A stretch of DNA of 8,744 nucleotides, taken from assembly GCA_026990725.1 (NCBI GenBank), contig JALXCX010000035.1, forward strand, positions 1-8,744, written 5' to 3'. Under the pieces are notes generated by a model that was given only the letters and a program-made list of their open reading frames with translations, was not told the origin of the DNA and did no database searches. Each line of letters opens with the position of its first letter. Position 1 is the stretch's first letter. Origin of the DNA: Desulfobulbaceae bacterium (GTDB taxonomy: Bacteria > Desulfobacterota > Desulfobulbia > Desulfobulbales > Desulfobulbaceae). Position numbers and translations under genes: made by a program. Below, piece by piece: positions 1 to 7,090 of the stretch.

Positions 1-2
1 TC

Positions 3-1424
3 GTTATCCTGTATCTCTGCCTGTACAGTTTTAAGGATTGGTATCGGGCGCTGTGTTATTCGCTGCCAATTCTTGCGGTACTGGAACGGCCGGATATGCC
101 AAGATCCATGTTAGGTATTCCAGGGATGAATCCCTTTAATATCCTCTTGTTGTTTGTCCTGTTGGGTTGGCTGACGCAGAAGAATCGGGAGGGCCTTCAG
201 TGGCGGGTGCCGGCCAATATAAATAGATGGTTATTCCTGTATCTCGTTGTGGTGACCATTTCCTGCTATCGTATGCTCCTTGACCCCGATGGTATTTTTG
301 CCCTTGCCAGGTATTTTTGGAGTTATGGAATGGACTATCCTGCCGTTTCCTTCGGTGATTTGATTCGGGAAGATTTTTTTAACGCTTGGAAATGGCTGAT
401 TCCCGGCCTGCTCATCTGCCATGGGGCGATCAGTAAAGAACGGGGACATCTTGCCATGCAAATGGTTCTGCTTACCGGCATTTTGCTGGCAATTCAGATT
501 GTGTTGCGAATGTGGCCGGCTCTGGTGGGACTCGACGACTTGAACAAACGCAGCCTGCGGGTGTTTGACCGTGACATCGGCTATCATAAGGTACAACTGG
601 CCACCTATATGGCAAGTTCCGCTTGGGGCATGTTTGTATATACGCGGCTTGCCCTGTCAGGAAGGAAAAAGCAACTGGGCTATGCATGTTTTGGTTTGAT
701 AACCGTGGCCCTGATGGCCACCGGCGGCCGGGGCGGGGCAGTGGCCTGGATCGCCTGTGCGCTCCTCTTCGGTATTCTGAAATGGCGCAAGATATTGCTG
801 GTTCTTCCTCTTTTCCTTGCCTTGGCCTTTGTCCTCATGCCAAGCACTGAAAATAGATATTTAGCCGGAGTTACACCGGAGTCACACCACAGTGCAATCG
901 CAGAACAAGTGGGTGAAGTGGATGCCGCAGGACATGACCTCTATGAAATGACCTCCGGTCGCCTTGTCATTTGGCCTCGGGTGTTGCAATACATAAAGAA
1001 GGCGCCGATTATCGGCTACGGTATGAGGGCCTATGAACGTGTCGGTGTTTTCGAGTCCCTGCATGAAGACGGATTTCCTTTTGGGTTAGGGTTCTGGACT
1101 CATCCCCATAATGCCTATCTTATGTTTCTACTGGATATGGGGGTCATTGGGTTTTGTATAGGGTTATTTTTTTTGGGGTCAATAGTACGTTGGGCGATTC
1201 ATCTATTCCGGCAGACGGGAACAGATGAATACACACGGCTCGTTGCCGGCTTTTGTCTTGCTTATGTCGTGACCGCCCTGGTCAGCGGGATGTTTGCCTG
1301 TACGTTCTATCCTTCACAGGATAATGCCCTGGAGTGGTGTGCCATTGGTTTGTTTATGGGAACCTTGGGGAAAAACGTAGGCATTAAGAAGCAAAGTGGG
1401 CTCCTCAGTGGAAAATTTTCTTGA
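3..1424 (+). CDS. O-antigen polymerase/ligase family membrane protein (Wzy/WaaL-like), 5' end missing
   Basis: The reading frame is open from the left edge, so the true start is upstream; the ATG at 96 is internal, since the codons before it (reading LAVLERPD) run on without a stop. 473 residues are visible. The protein is very hydrophobic, with many membrane helices (for example NILLLFVLLGWL, LITVALMATGG, ILLVLPLFLALAFVLM). Towards the C-terminus it has the pattern of the Wzy_C/WaaL family: TSGRLVIWPRVLQYI, then PIIGYG, then HPHNAYLMFLLDMGVIG, the His-Asn region that usually sits in or near the large periplasmic loop. Family members join lipid-linked repeat units into a polymer, or transfer glycan to an acceptor, on the outer face of the inner membrane. 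The neighbouring flippase and glycosyltransferases fit EPS polymerisation. Polymerase and ligase cannot be told apart from sequence alone. Confidence 0.85.
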   Translation, partial: VILYLCLYSFKDWYRALCYSLPILAVLERPDMPRSMLGIPGMNPFNILLLFVLLGWLTQKNREGLQWRVPANINRWLFLYLVVVTISCYRMLLDPDGIFALARYFWSYGMDYPAVSFGDLIREDFFNAWKWLIPGLLICHGAISKERGHLAMQMVLLTGILLAIQIVLRMWPALVGLDDLNKRSLRVFDRDIGYHKVQLATYMASSAWGMFVYTRLALSGRKKQLGYACFGLITVALMATGGRGGAVAWIACALLFGILKWRKILLVLPLFLALAFVLMPSTENRYLAGVTPESHHSAIAEQVGEVDAAGHDLYEMTSGRLVIWPRVLQYIKKAPIIGYGMRAYERVGVFESLHEDGFPFGLGFWTHPHNAYLMFLLDMGVIGFCIGLFFLGSIVRWAIHLFRQTGTDEYTRLVAGFCLAYVVTALVSGMFACTFYPSQDNALEWCAIGLFMGTLGKNVGIKKQSGLLSGKFS

Positions 1425-1440
1425 TAATTATTCCTGTAAG

Positions 1441-1474
1441 GCTTCGATTTTTAAGAGTAGAAGCTATTTTATTT
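1441..1474 (+). terminator. weak stem-loop with T-rich tail after the polymerase gene
   Basis: GCTTC (1441-1445) and GAAGC (1460-1464) can pair across a 14-nt loop, and TATTTTATTT follows at once. It starts 17 nt after the polymerase stop codon. The stem is short and the loop long, so it may only be a weak intrinsic terminator or chance. Confidence 0.25.
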
Positions 1475-1508
1475 AATTTGGTAATAATTTTCAACGAATT
1501 GAAAAAAT

Positions 1509-1740
1509 ATGCCTGATGTCTACAATTCTGTTTTTTTTGATTCTACGACAAAAATGATTGCGAATCTTGGGTGTTATACTCTGTTCGCGAAGCGAAAGGG
1601 CTTTCCCCATGGTGTTTGTTGATTTTTCAGGTAATTTAAAAGCACAATACTATATTGGTGACGGCATACATCTTAATCGACAAGGATATGGAATTTGGAT
1701 AGCAGGGATGAAACCTTTTCTATCCGATTTTGCTCCCTGA
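1509..1740 (+). pseudogene. decayed C-terminal remnant of an SGNH/GDSL-type hydrolase
   Basis: The frame ending at the TGA at 1738-1740 encodes MVFVDFSG, a short stretch, then YYIGDGIHLNRQGYGIWI and a final helix-like tail. DGIHLN is the block V motif of SGNH esterases (catalytic Asp and His of the Ser-Asp-His triad), and GY-x-IW after it is the usual family ending. Only about 43 residues of match are present, with no room for the GDS and GxND blocks of a 200-residue enzyme. A neighbouring frame from the ATG at 1509 (MPDVYNSVFFDSTTKMIANL) stays open until about 1622 and could be the preceding part, displaced by a frameshift near 1595-1610; that link is inference. The intact ancestor may have been a glycan esterase of the same locus. 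A translated short peptide is possible but unlikely. Confidence 0.5.
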
Positions 1741-1760
1741 AAAACAAAATATTGCAGACC

Positions 1761-2516
1761 ATGACTCAAACGTTATTTCCTGTAGCGAATCTTTTCGACA
1801 TCCCGATAAATGCAGTGACCATGGAGCAGGTCCTTGACCGTATCCATGGGGCGATAAGCCATCGGCAAAAATTACAGATAGGGGTGGTGAATGCGGCAAA
1901 GATTGTCAATATGCAGCGGAACCCAATACTCGAAAAAGATGTCCTCTCTTCCGATGTAATTCTCGCCGATGGTGTGTCCGTGGTCTGGGCAAGCCGTATT
2001 TTACGCAAACCTCTGCCGGAGCGTATTGCGGGTATTGATTTGATGTATGGCCTGTTGGAGCGGGGCAATAAAGTTGGATACCGGGTTTATTGTCTTGGCG
2101 CAACCGAAGAGGTCTCCGGAAAAGTTGCCGACCGTATTGCCCGGGATTATCCGGGAGTCATTCTTGCCGGACGTCGCAACGGCTATTTTACCGATGATGA
2201 GGAAGAATCCATTGCTGAAGCAATCGCGCGTTCAAAAGCGGATATTCTCTTTGTGGCGATTACCTCACCCAAGAAAGAGAACTTTCTCGCCCGATGGAGC
2301 GATACAATGGGCGTGCCTGTCTGTCACGGAGTAGGTGGGTCCTTTGATGTCATGGCCGGTAAGGTGGAGCGGGCGCCGGAGGCCTGGCAGCGTCTCGGCC
2401 TGGAATGGTTGTACCGGGTGAAACAGGAGCCGCGTCGATTATGGAAACGATATTTTGTCACCAATATTCTTTTTATGAAAATGATGGTAAAGGAATTTTT
2501 CAGCAAGCAATCATGA
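1761..2516 (+). CDS. WecG/TagA/CpsF family glycosyltransferase
   Basis: 251 residues, a typical family length. Members transfer N-acetylmannosamine, its uronic acid or a related sugar from a UDP donor to a polyprenyl-linked acceptor at the inner face of the cytoplasmic membrane. Visible family blocks: NAAKIVNMQRNP (about 44-55), ADGVSVVWASR with the conserved Asp at about 70 thought to act as catalytic base in TagA, then RIAGIDLM, FVAITSPKKENFL (usually PKQE), and the C-terminal block GVGGSFDVMAGKVERAP, LGLEWLYRVKQEP, RRLWKRY. The basic, aromatic tail fits membrane docking as described for TagA. The ATG at 1761 is chosen because the family N-terminus (FDIPINAVTMEQVLDRI) follows it closely; the in-frame TTG at 1695 would overlap the hydrolase remnant. 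No clear Shine-Dalgarno precedes 1761, so translation may be weak or coupled. The exact sugar is unknown. Confidence 0.9.
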   Translation: MTQTLFPVANLFDIPINAVTMEQVLDRIHGAISHRQKLQIGVVNAAKIVNMQRNPILEKDVLSSDVILADGVSVVWASRILRKPLPERIAGIDLMYGLLERGNKVGYRVYCLGATEEVSGKVADRIARDYPGVILAGRRNGYFTDDEEESIAEAIARSKADILFVAITSPKKENFLARWSDTMGVPVCHGVGGSFDVMAGKVERAPEAWQRLGLEWLYRVKQEPRRLWKRYFVTNILFMKMMVKEFFSKQS

Positions 2517-2683
2517 TAAACTCGTAAAAAGTCCAGGCAATGCTTAAAGATGGCTAAGTAAAAATACAGATATACAAGGTTAGTGTTCTGTGGCGGGTCT
2601 TAACTACACATATAGTATGTTGAGAATCGCCACAGGAGACACGACGCAGTAAATCGAAGTTTTTACGACGCCATTAATCATGA
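2511..2683. repeat. 173-bp element with inverted terminal repeats (MITE-like)
   Basis: The left end reads TCATGATAAA then CTCGTAAAAAGTC (2511-2533). The right end, read on the opposite strand from 2683 to 2656, reads TCATGATTAATGGCG then TCGTAAAAACTTC. The two ends thus share TCATGAT, AA and TCGTAAAAA, with 4-5 extra bases in the right copy. A long hairpin lies between them. The left end contains the TGA stop of the upstream glycosyltransferase gene. No transposase is present and no target duplication is obvious. From memory, ends like CTCGTAAAAAGTC recur between genes in Desulfobacterota, but I cannot confirm this here. It could be a non-autonomous transposable element or another dispersed palindromic unit. 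Confidence 0.55.
2583..2642. other. long hairpin at the core of the inverted-repeat element
   Basis: CTGTGGCG (2588-2595) pairs exactly with CGCCACAG (2628-2635). The stem extends outward through GTGT (2583-2586) with ACAC (2639-2642) across a small internal loop. Inside it, TCTTAAC (2598-2604) pairs with GTTGAGA (2619-2625) with one G-T pair, and three more pairs follow towards the tip. Together about 22 pairs fold into one 60-nt arm. There is no T-run on either side, so it does not look like an intrinsic terminator. Confidence 0.55.
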
Positions 2684-2739
2684 GTTTTAGTGGTATGCGA
2701 ATAAGTATATTGCCAGATGAGCGGACAACCGGAATAAAT

Positions 2740-5367
2740 ATGCAGAATGCCACATTGAAAAGATTTTTTTTAGTCTTCATTAGCTTTACTGGTTTATATA
2801 AAATTCTCAGAGTCCTGAATAAAAAAAGAATAGTCATTTTTTCGATTCACGGGGTAGTCGAAGAAAAGGAATATTCATGGTATCCCCTACGACAGCAATG
2901 TACCTTGCGACGTTTCGAAGAAGTCCTTCCCGTTTTAACCAGGATGTTTACCTTTGTTTCCATGGACGATGCCGTCGCCATGCTGGCGGGCAAGAAACCT
3001 ATTTTACCTTATTGTGCTGTCCTTACTTTTGATGATGGTTATAAAAATAATGTGACTACAGCTCTTCCATTGTTGGAAAAATATCGGATACCAGCGGCAT
3101 TTTTTATTCCCACGGAGCATGTCGGCGGGCAACAGCCCCTATGGTTTGATGTATTTGACTATGCATTACAGCACTGTGTAACAGAGCCTTTTTTTTTTCC
3201 TGTAGAGGGGAAGGAACCATTTTCAATTATTAATGTTAACAATAGGAAAACACTTCGGGATGCATGTCAATATTTTTTAAAGCTCTATAACTTGTCACAG
3301 GAAAATGATTTGGATTTTCATCAGGATTTGAATGTCCTAATCAGCCGTTGGGAGGATGAATCCGATATTGATTTTAGGAAAATGCTGAGACAGGATAGTC
3401 AAACGGCCATTATGACCTGGGATGATGTTGAAAAAGCGAATCATGCCGGGATTACCATTGGTAGCCATAGTGCTTGTCACCTTAAATTAGGTACCCTTGA
3501 TTCTATAGTTGTTAAACAAGAACTTTGTATGTCAAAGAAGGATATTGAAGATCGTCTCAGAATGAAATGTAGATATTTATGTTATCCAAACGGCAACCAA
3601 AATAAGCACGTGCGTCGCCTTGCGATAAAATGTGGGTATAAAGCAGCAATGACGACTGAACCGGGGCTGAATGCCATAAATATTGATCTCTTCTCCCTTC
3701 GTCGGATAGGCTTCCCGTTACGAGGGGACTATTTGCATATTATAACGCATGTTTATGGTAATTTTTTTGGGAAATTCAAGCGTTTTTGTCAGGTTGAACA
3801 TCAACTCGAGGAGGTGTCGAACAAGAAAACAAAGAAGGAAAAGGGAGACGGACGTAATCGTATAGTAAAAAATGTATGGGTTGGTTGGTTGGCCCAGTTT
3901 GTCTACCTGATTGCTGGTTTTATTCTACCCAGGATGATTGATCATTCCATGGGGCGCCAGGCGCTTGGGGCCTGGGATTTTTCCTGGACGCTTATTGCTT
4001 ATTTCGGCCTTGTTCAGGCTGGGATAGTGTCATCGATTAATCGTTATATTGCCAGGTATCTTGCCCGTGATGACATGGAAAATGTTAACATATCGGCAAG
4101 CTCCGTATGGTGTGTGCTGCTTGGCATGGCCTGTCTCATTCTTGTCCTCACTCTGTCAGCCTATCTATTATTGCCTGGTATAATAGGTGCTAAACTCGGC
4201 GAATATACCCATGCAACCCAGTGGATCCTTGTATGGCTCGGAATGAGCCTGGCATCCCAGGTCATCTTTGCGGTATTCGGCGGAGTTTTAGCGGGGAGTT
4301 TCCGCTGGGATATCCACTACTATATTAACGTGGCCAGTCGGATCGCGACGCTGATAGGGATGGTTTTTGTCCTGTTGTTGCATGGCCGGTTGGTTACCCT
4401 GGCCTTCATCTATTTTTTTTGTGAGGCTTCCGTTTTGAGTTTACGGGTCTATTTTGTCCATCGTATCTGCCCGGAATTACAACTTGCACGGCGGTATGTC
4501 CGCCCGCAAAGGGCAAAAGAAATGTTGCATTTCGGTTTAAAAACATTTCTTCCCTCCCTTGGGGACATGCTGACGGATCAGACGATGAATTTATTTATAG
4601 TCTGGTTTTTCGGCCCTGCTTTTCTCGCCCTTTATGCACGTCCTCGTGCACTCATGAGAAATGTACAGACCTTTATGACCAGATACGCCTTTGTTCTGGT
4701 GCCCACGGCAAGTTCGATCCATGCTAAACATGACAGGGAGGGGATGGCTGCTTTATTGATTGAGGCATCAAAAAACGGTGCGTACATCCTGCTGCCGGTA
4801 GTTATTTTTTTAGCGGTTTGCGGCGATTCCCTGTTAGCTGTATGGATGGGAAAACAATATGTGCATCCACATTTGTTTTTTGTCATGATTGTGGCTTTTT
4901 TCCCGCCTATTTTTCATCTTCCCCTTGTCAGCGTGATCAGTGGCGCAAATATGCATGGACGTCTTGGAATAATGCGGTTAACCTTCTCTTTTATGGGACT
5001 TTTGATCGTTTTTTTACTTTTCAGAATGACTACCATTGATATAACTTGGGCTGTTGGCGTTTTTGCTGTTTTACTCTGGATAGGGGTCGGACTATATACG
5101 CCCTATTATGCACACAGGTATCTGGGTATGCCGCTGCTGCAGTATGTGCGTAAATGTGTTCTTACGCCCATAAGTCTATTGTTTCCTTATTTCGTCGTGC
5201 TGGTAATAATGAGATGCTATCATGAAGATCCGCTTTCCATGCTGATGTGGGGAATGGTCATCAGTGGACTGATAATACCTTGTATCTATTGGCCTTTTGT
5301 ATTGACTGATTCCATGCGAGCTGTCGTGAGGCGGAAGGTTGCTGGTTTGCTGCGATTCCTTCAATGA
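2740..5367 (+). CDS. fusion protein: NodB-type polysaccharide deacetylase plus Wzx-type flippase
   Basis: 875 residues from the ATG at 2740, which has GGA six bases upstream. The in-frame ATG at 2680 sits inside a terminal repeat, lacks a ribosome site and is less likely. Residues about 30-350 are a polysaccharide deacetylase (carbohydrate esterase 4): FSIHGVV near 34-40, TFDDGY with the metal and catalytic Asp pair at 98-99, the metal-binding GSHSACH (His 243 and 247) and YPNG at 282-285. A very basic linker (NKKTKKEKGDGRNR, about 361-374) follows. From NRIVKNVWVGW to the end lie about 500 hydrophobic residues with repeated membrane helices, the size and opening pattern (FILPRMIDHSMG, then LGAWDF) of an oligosaccharide flippase that moves polyprenyl-linked units across the inner membrane. 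Basic residues at the junction suggest that the linker, and so the deacetylase domain, is cytoplasmic; a short hydrophobic stretch near residues 10-20 may tether it. Separate genes would be the usual arrangement. The two domain calls are firm; the fusion itself should be checked against read errors. Confidence 0.88.
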   Translation: MQNATLKRFFLVFISFTGLYKILRVLNKKRIVIFSIHGVVEEKEYSWYPLRQQCTLRRFEEVLPVLTRMFTFVSMDDAVAMLAGKKPILPYCAVLTFDDGYKNNVTTALPLLEKYRIPAAFFIPTEHVGGQQPLWFDVFDYALQHCVTEPFFFPVEGKEPFSIINVNNRKTLRDACQYFLKLYNLSQENDLDFHQDLNVLISRWEDESDIDFRKMLRQDSQTAIMTWDDVEKANHAGITIGSHSACHLKLGTLDSIVVKQELCMSKKDIEDRLRMKCRYLCYPNGNQNKHVRRLAIKCGYKAAMTTEPGLNAINIDLFSLRRIGFPLRGDYLHIITHVYGNFFGKFKRFCQVEHQLEEVSNKKTKKEKGDGRNRIVKNVWVGWLAQFVYLIAGFILPRMIDHSMGRQALGAWDFSWTLIAYFGLVQAGIVSSINRYIARYLARDDMENVNISASSVWCVLLGMACLILVLTLSAYLLLPGIIGAKLGEYTHATQWILVWLGMSLASQVIFAVFGGVLAGSFRWDIHYYINVASRIATLIGMVFVLLLHGRLVTLAFIYFFCEASVLSLRVYFVHRICPELQLARRYVRPQRAKEMLHFGLKTFLPSLGDMLTDQTMNLFIVWFFGPAFLALYARPRALMRNVQTFMTRYAFVLVPTASSIHAKHDREGMAALLIEASKNGAYILLPVVIFLAVCGDSLLAVWMGKQYVHPHLFFVMIVAFFPPIFHLPLVSVISGANMHGRLGIMRLTFSFMGLLIVFLLFRMTTIDITWAVGVFAVLLWIGVGLYTPYYAHRYLGMPLLQYVRKCVLTPISLLFPYFVVLVIMRCYHEDPLSMLMWGMVISGLIIPCIYWPFVLTDSMRAVVRRKVAGLLRFLQ

Positions 5368-5727
5368 TGGACATGGACGCGCAGAATTTTCTTTTTTGAG
5401 GCAGGTAGGAAAAGCTTATTTTTGAATTTCTACCATGCAGAGTAAGAAACTTGCCGTTAAAATTCGGCATAATTTCTATCCGGTTATCTCCTCACATATC
5501 GGACGTGGCAAAATGATTGTATGAACAGGGGTAAATTTATTTGTCCGCCATTCCGAATGAACGATTGTGATACTCAAGGAAACATGTTGGCTGAAGTCAC
5601 CCTTACAGGGCCTTAGTTGCAGGAAAGAAAAGCCCACATTTTTTTTTAGAAATACTATGGATCGCTACGGGTATAAGAATGACTGGTTTGATTTTTGTGA
5701 GATCATTAAACAAAAAGGGGTGATTTT
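5368..5727. other. gene-poor spacer between the fusion gene and the ectB-like gene
   Basis: This 360-nt stretch has no convincing gene. Short open frames exist, for example 29 codons from the ATG at 5435 and a frame from 5567 that runs 22 nt into the ectB-like gene, but neither has a recognisable motif. It holds one stem-loop (5401-5438) and, just before the next gene, a ribosome binding site. A promoter for the ectB-like gene could lie here, but I see no clear -35/-10 pair. Confidence 0.5.
5401..5438. other. stem-loop downstream of the fusion gene
   Basis: GCAGGTAG-G-AAA (5401-5412) can pair with TTTCTACC-A-TGC (5427-5438): eleven base pairs with one bulged base on each side and a 14-nt loop containing ATTTTT. 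It starts 34 nt after the stop codon. No T-run follows, so it may be an RNA-end-protecting hairpin, a poor terminator, or chance. Confidence 0.3.
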
Positions 5728-6987
5728 GTGGATATTTTTGAAGAATTAGAGTCAAATGTCAGGGGATATTGTCGATCGTTTCCAAAGGTGTTTGATAAGG
5801 CCGAAGGAGCATATATATTTACGGAAACGGGTGAAAAGTACCTGGATTTTTTTGCAGGTGCCGGCGCTCTGAATTATGGTCATAACAACGCATTTATTAA
5901 AGACAAGGTTGTTCAATACTTATTAGATGGTGGAGTTCTGCATGCCCTGGACATGTATACTGTTGCGAAAAGGCAATTCCTGACATCGTTAAAGGAGATG
6001 ATTCTTGCCCCGAAAGATTTTTCATATAAGGTGCAGTTTTGCGGTCCCACTGGAACGAATGGGGTCGAGGCGGCGTTAAAGATTGCCCGTAAGGTAACCG
6101 GAAGAAGAAACATTTTGGCGTTCAAGGGTGGGTTCCATGGTATGACGATAGGGGCCTTGTCGGTTACCTCCAATAAAACAAACAGGCGTGCAGCCGGTAT
6201 TCCTCTTGAATATGTCGATTTTTTATCTTTCCCTACAGATGAAGCAGAAGATGAACAGTGCTGCAGGGAGCTTGAAAAAGTGTTCCAGGGCAGGCATGAA
6301 ACAATCACAAAACCTGCGGCGGTGATACTGGAAACCGTGCAGGCGGAAGGAGGAGTGAATGTTGCCCCTGTGCATTGGCTGCAGGAAATACGCCGTCTTT
6401 GTACGGAATATCATGTCGTTATGATCTGTGATGATATTCAGGTCGGGTGTTTCAGGACCGGTTCTTTTTTTTCTTTTGAAAGAGCAGGTATCACTCCGGA
6501 CCTTGTCACCCTTTCAAAATCGATTAGCGGTATAGGCATTCCCATGTCCATCGTTTTGATAAAGCCTGAGTTTGATGTCTGGAAACCCGGCGAACATACT
6601 GGCACCTTCCGAGGGCATCAGGTCGCCTTGGTGGCGGCGACGGCAGCTCTGCATTATGCTCATGAGCATAATATGGCGGCGACCGTTATCGAGCATGGTG
6701 AAATGGTGCGGAAAAAATTACAGGAAGGTTTTCTTTCTTTAAATGGTCGCGTTACAGTACGGGGCTTGGGTATGATTGTCGGCGTTGATTTTTCCGACCT
6801 GGATTCTTCTCTTGCGCGGAAAATATCGGCAGATTGTTTTTCCCGTGGACTTATTATTGAAACCGCCGGCAGGGATGATGGCGTTTTGAAATTGCTTCCG
6901 CCGCTTACATGCAGTAAAGATGAGTTGCTGGAGGGCTGCGAGATTATTCTTTCGTGTGCGGAGAAAGTATTGCCGGCCATGAGCTGA
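5728..6987 (+). CDS. ectB: EctB-type diaminobutyrate--2-oxoglutarate aminotransferase
   Basis: A PLP-dependent class III aminotransferase of 419 residues, the usual EctB length. EctB makes L-2,4-diaminobutyrate from aspartate semialdehyde with glutamate as amino donor, in the cytoplasm. EctB-like blocks are clear: GYCRSFPKVFDKAEG (13-27), FFAGAGALNYGHNN (41-54), HALDMYTVAKR (72-82), the PLP-phosphate loop GPTGTNGVEAALK (106-118), GGFHGMT (134-140), DDIQVGCFRTG with the Asp at about 235 that contacts the PLP ring nitrogen, the catalytic Lys at about 264 in LSKSISG, and GEHTGTFRG (288-296). The start is GTG, with AAGGGG (5715-5720) seven bases upstream; the ORF has no better ATG. The segment after NRRAAGIPLEY (about 165-185) looks diverged from the ectoine enzymes I remember. 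No ectA or ectC lies next to it, so ectoine synthesis is not shown; the EPS setting allows a role in supplying diaminobutyrate for another product. Confidence 0.88.
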   Translation: MDIFEELESNVRGYCRSFPKVFDKAEGAYIFTETGEKYLDFFAGAGALNYGHNNAFIKDKVVQYLLDGGVLHALDMYTVAKRQFLTSLKEMILAPKDFSYKVQFCGPTGTNGVEAALKIARKVTGRRNILAFKGGFHGMTIGALSVTSNKTNRRAAGIPLEYVDFLSFPTDEAEDEQCCRELEKVFQGRHETITKPAAVILETVQAEGGVNVAPVHWLQEIRRLCTEYHVVMICDDIQVGCFRTGSFFSFERAGITPDLVTLSKSISGIGIPMSIVLIKPEFDVWKPGEHTGTFRGHQVALVAATAALHYAHEHNMAATVIEHGEMVRKKLQEGFLSLNGRVTVRGLGMIVGVDFSDLDSSLARKISADCFSRGLIIETAGRDDGVLKLLPPLTCSKDELLEGCEIILSCAEKVLPAMS

Positions 6988-7063
6988 GGAATTATCAGCG
7001 CCTTACTCTTGAATTCTCGTGATAAAACAGGCACATTTGACGCTGAGAAAATAGTATCCCAAG

Positions 7064-7078
7064 GCGGGTATTGCCCGC
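7064..7078. other. short GC hairpin after the ectB-like gene
   Basis: GCGGG (7064-7068) pairs with CCCGC (7074-7078) around a TATTG loop. It lies 77 nt past the stop codon and 13 nt before the REP-like pair. No T-run follows. It may be another REP-like palindrome or a weak transcription stop. Confidence 0.3.
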
Positions 7079-7090
7079 ACAACCTAAAGT

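Noticed and set aside
96..98. ATG at 96 as the polymerase start
   Set aside because: The same frame is open to the left edge and the upstream residues read as continuing membrane protein; the start lies outside the window.
2680..2739. Longer N-terminus for the fusion protein from the ATG at 2680
   Set aside because: The ATG lies in the terminal repeat of the 173-bp element and has no ribosome site; the family N-terminus and a GGA-spaced ATG fit 2740 better. It cannot be fully excluded.
3181..3560. AT-rich stretch inside the deacetylase domain as a sign of insertion
   Set aside because: Hand counts of single lines give about 30-38% G+C here against about 45-53% nearby, but the spacing between the catalytic motifs appears normal for EPS-type deacetylases, so variation within the gene is the simpler reading.
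5587..5610. Possible single decayed REP unit (GGCTGAAGTCACCCTTACAG)
   Set aside because: It resembles the reverse complement of the left REP-like unit at 7093, but the palindrome is broken and the GTAG head is changed; too weak to call.
5567..5749. 60-codon frame running into the ectB-like gene
   Set aside because: No recognisable motif, no good ribosome site, and it overlaps the start of a firmly identified gene.
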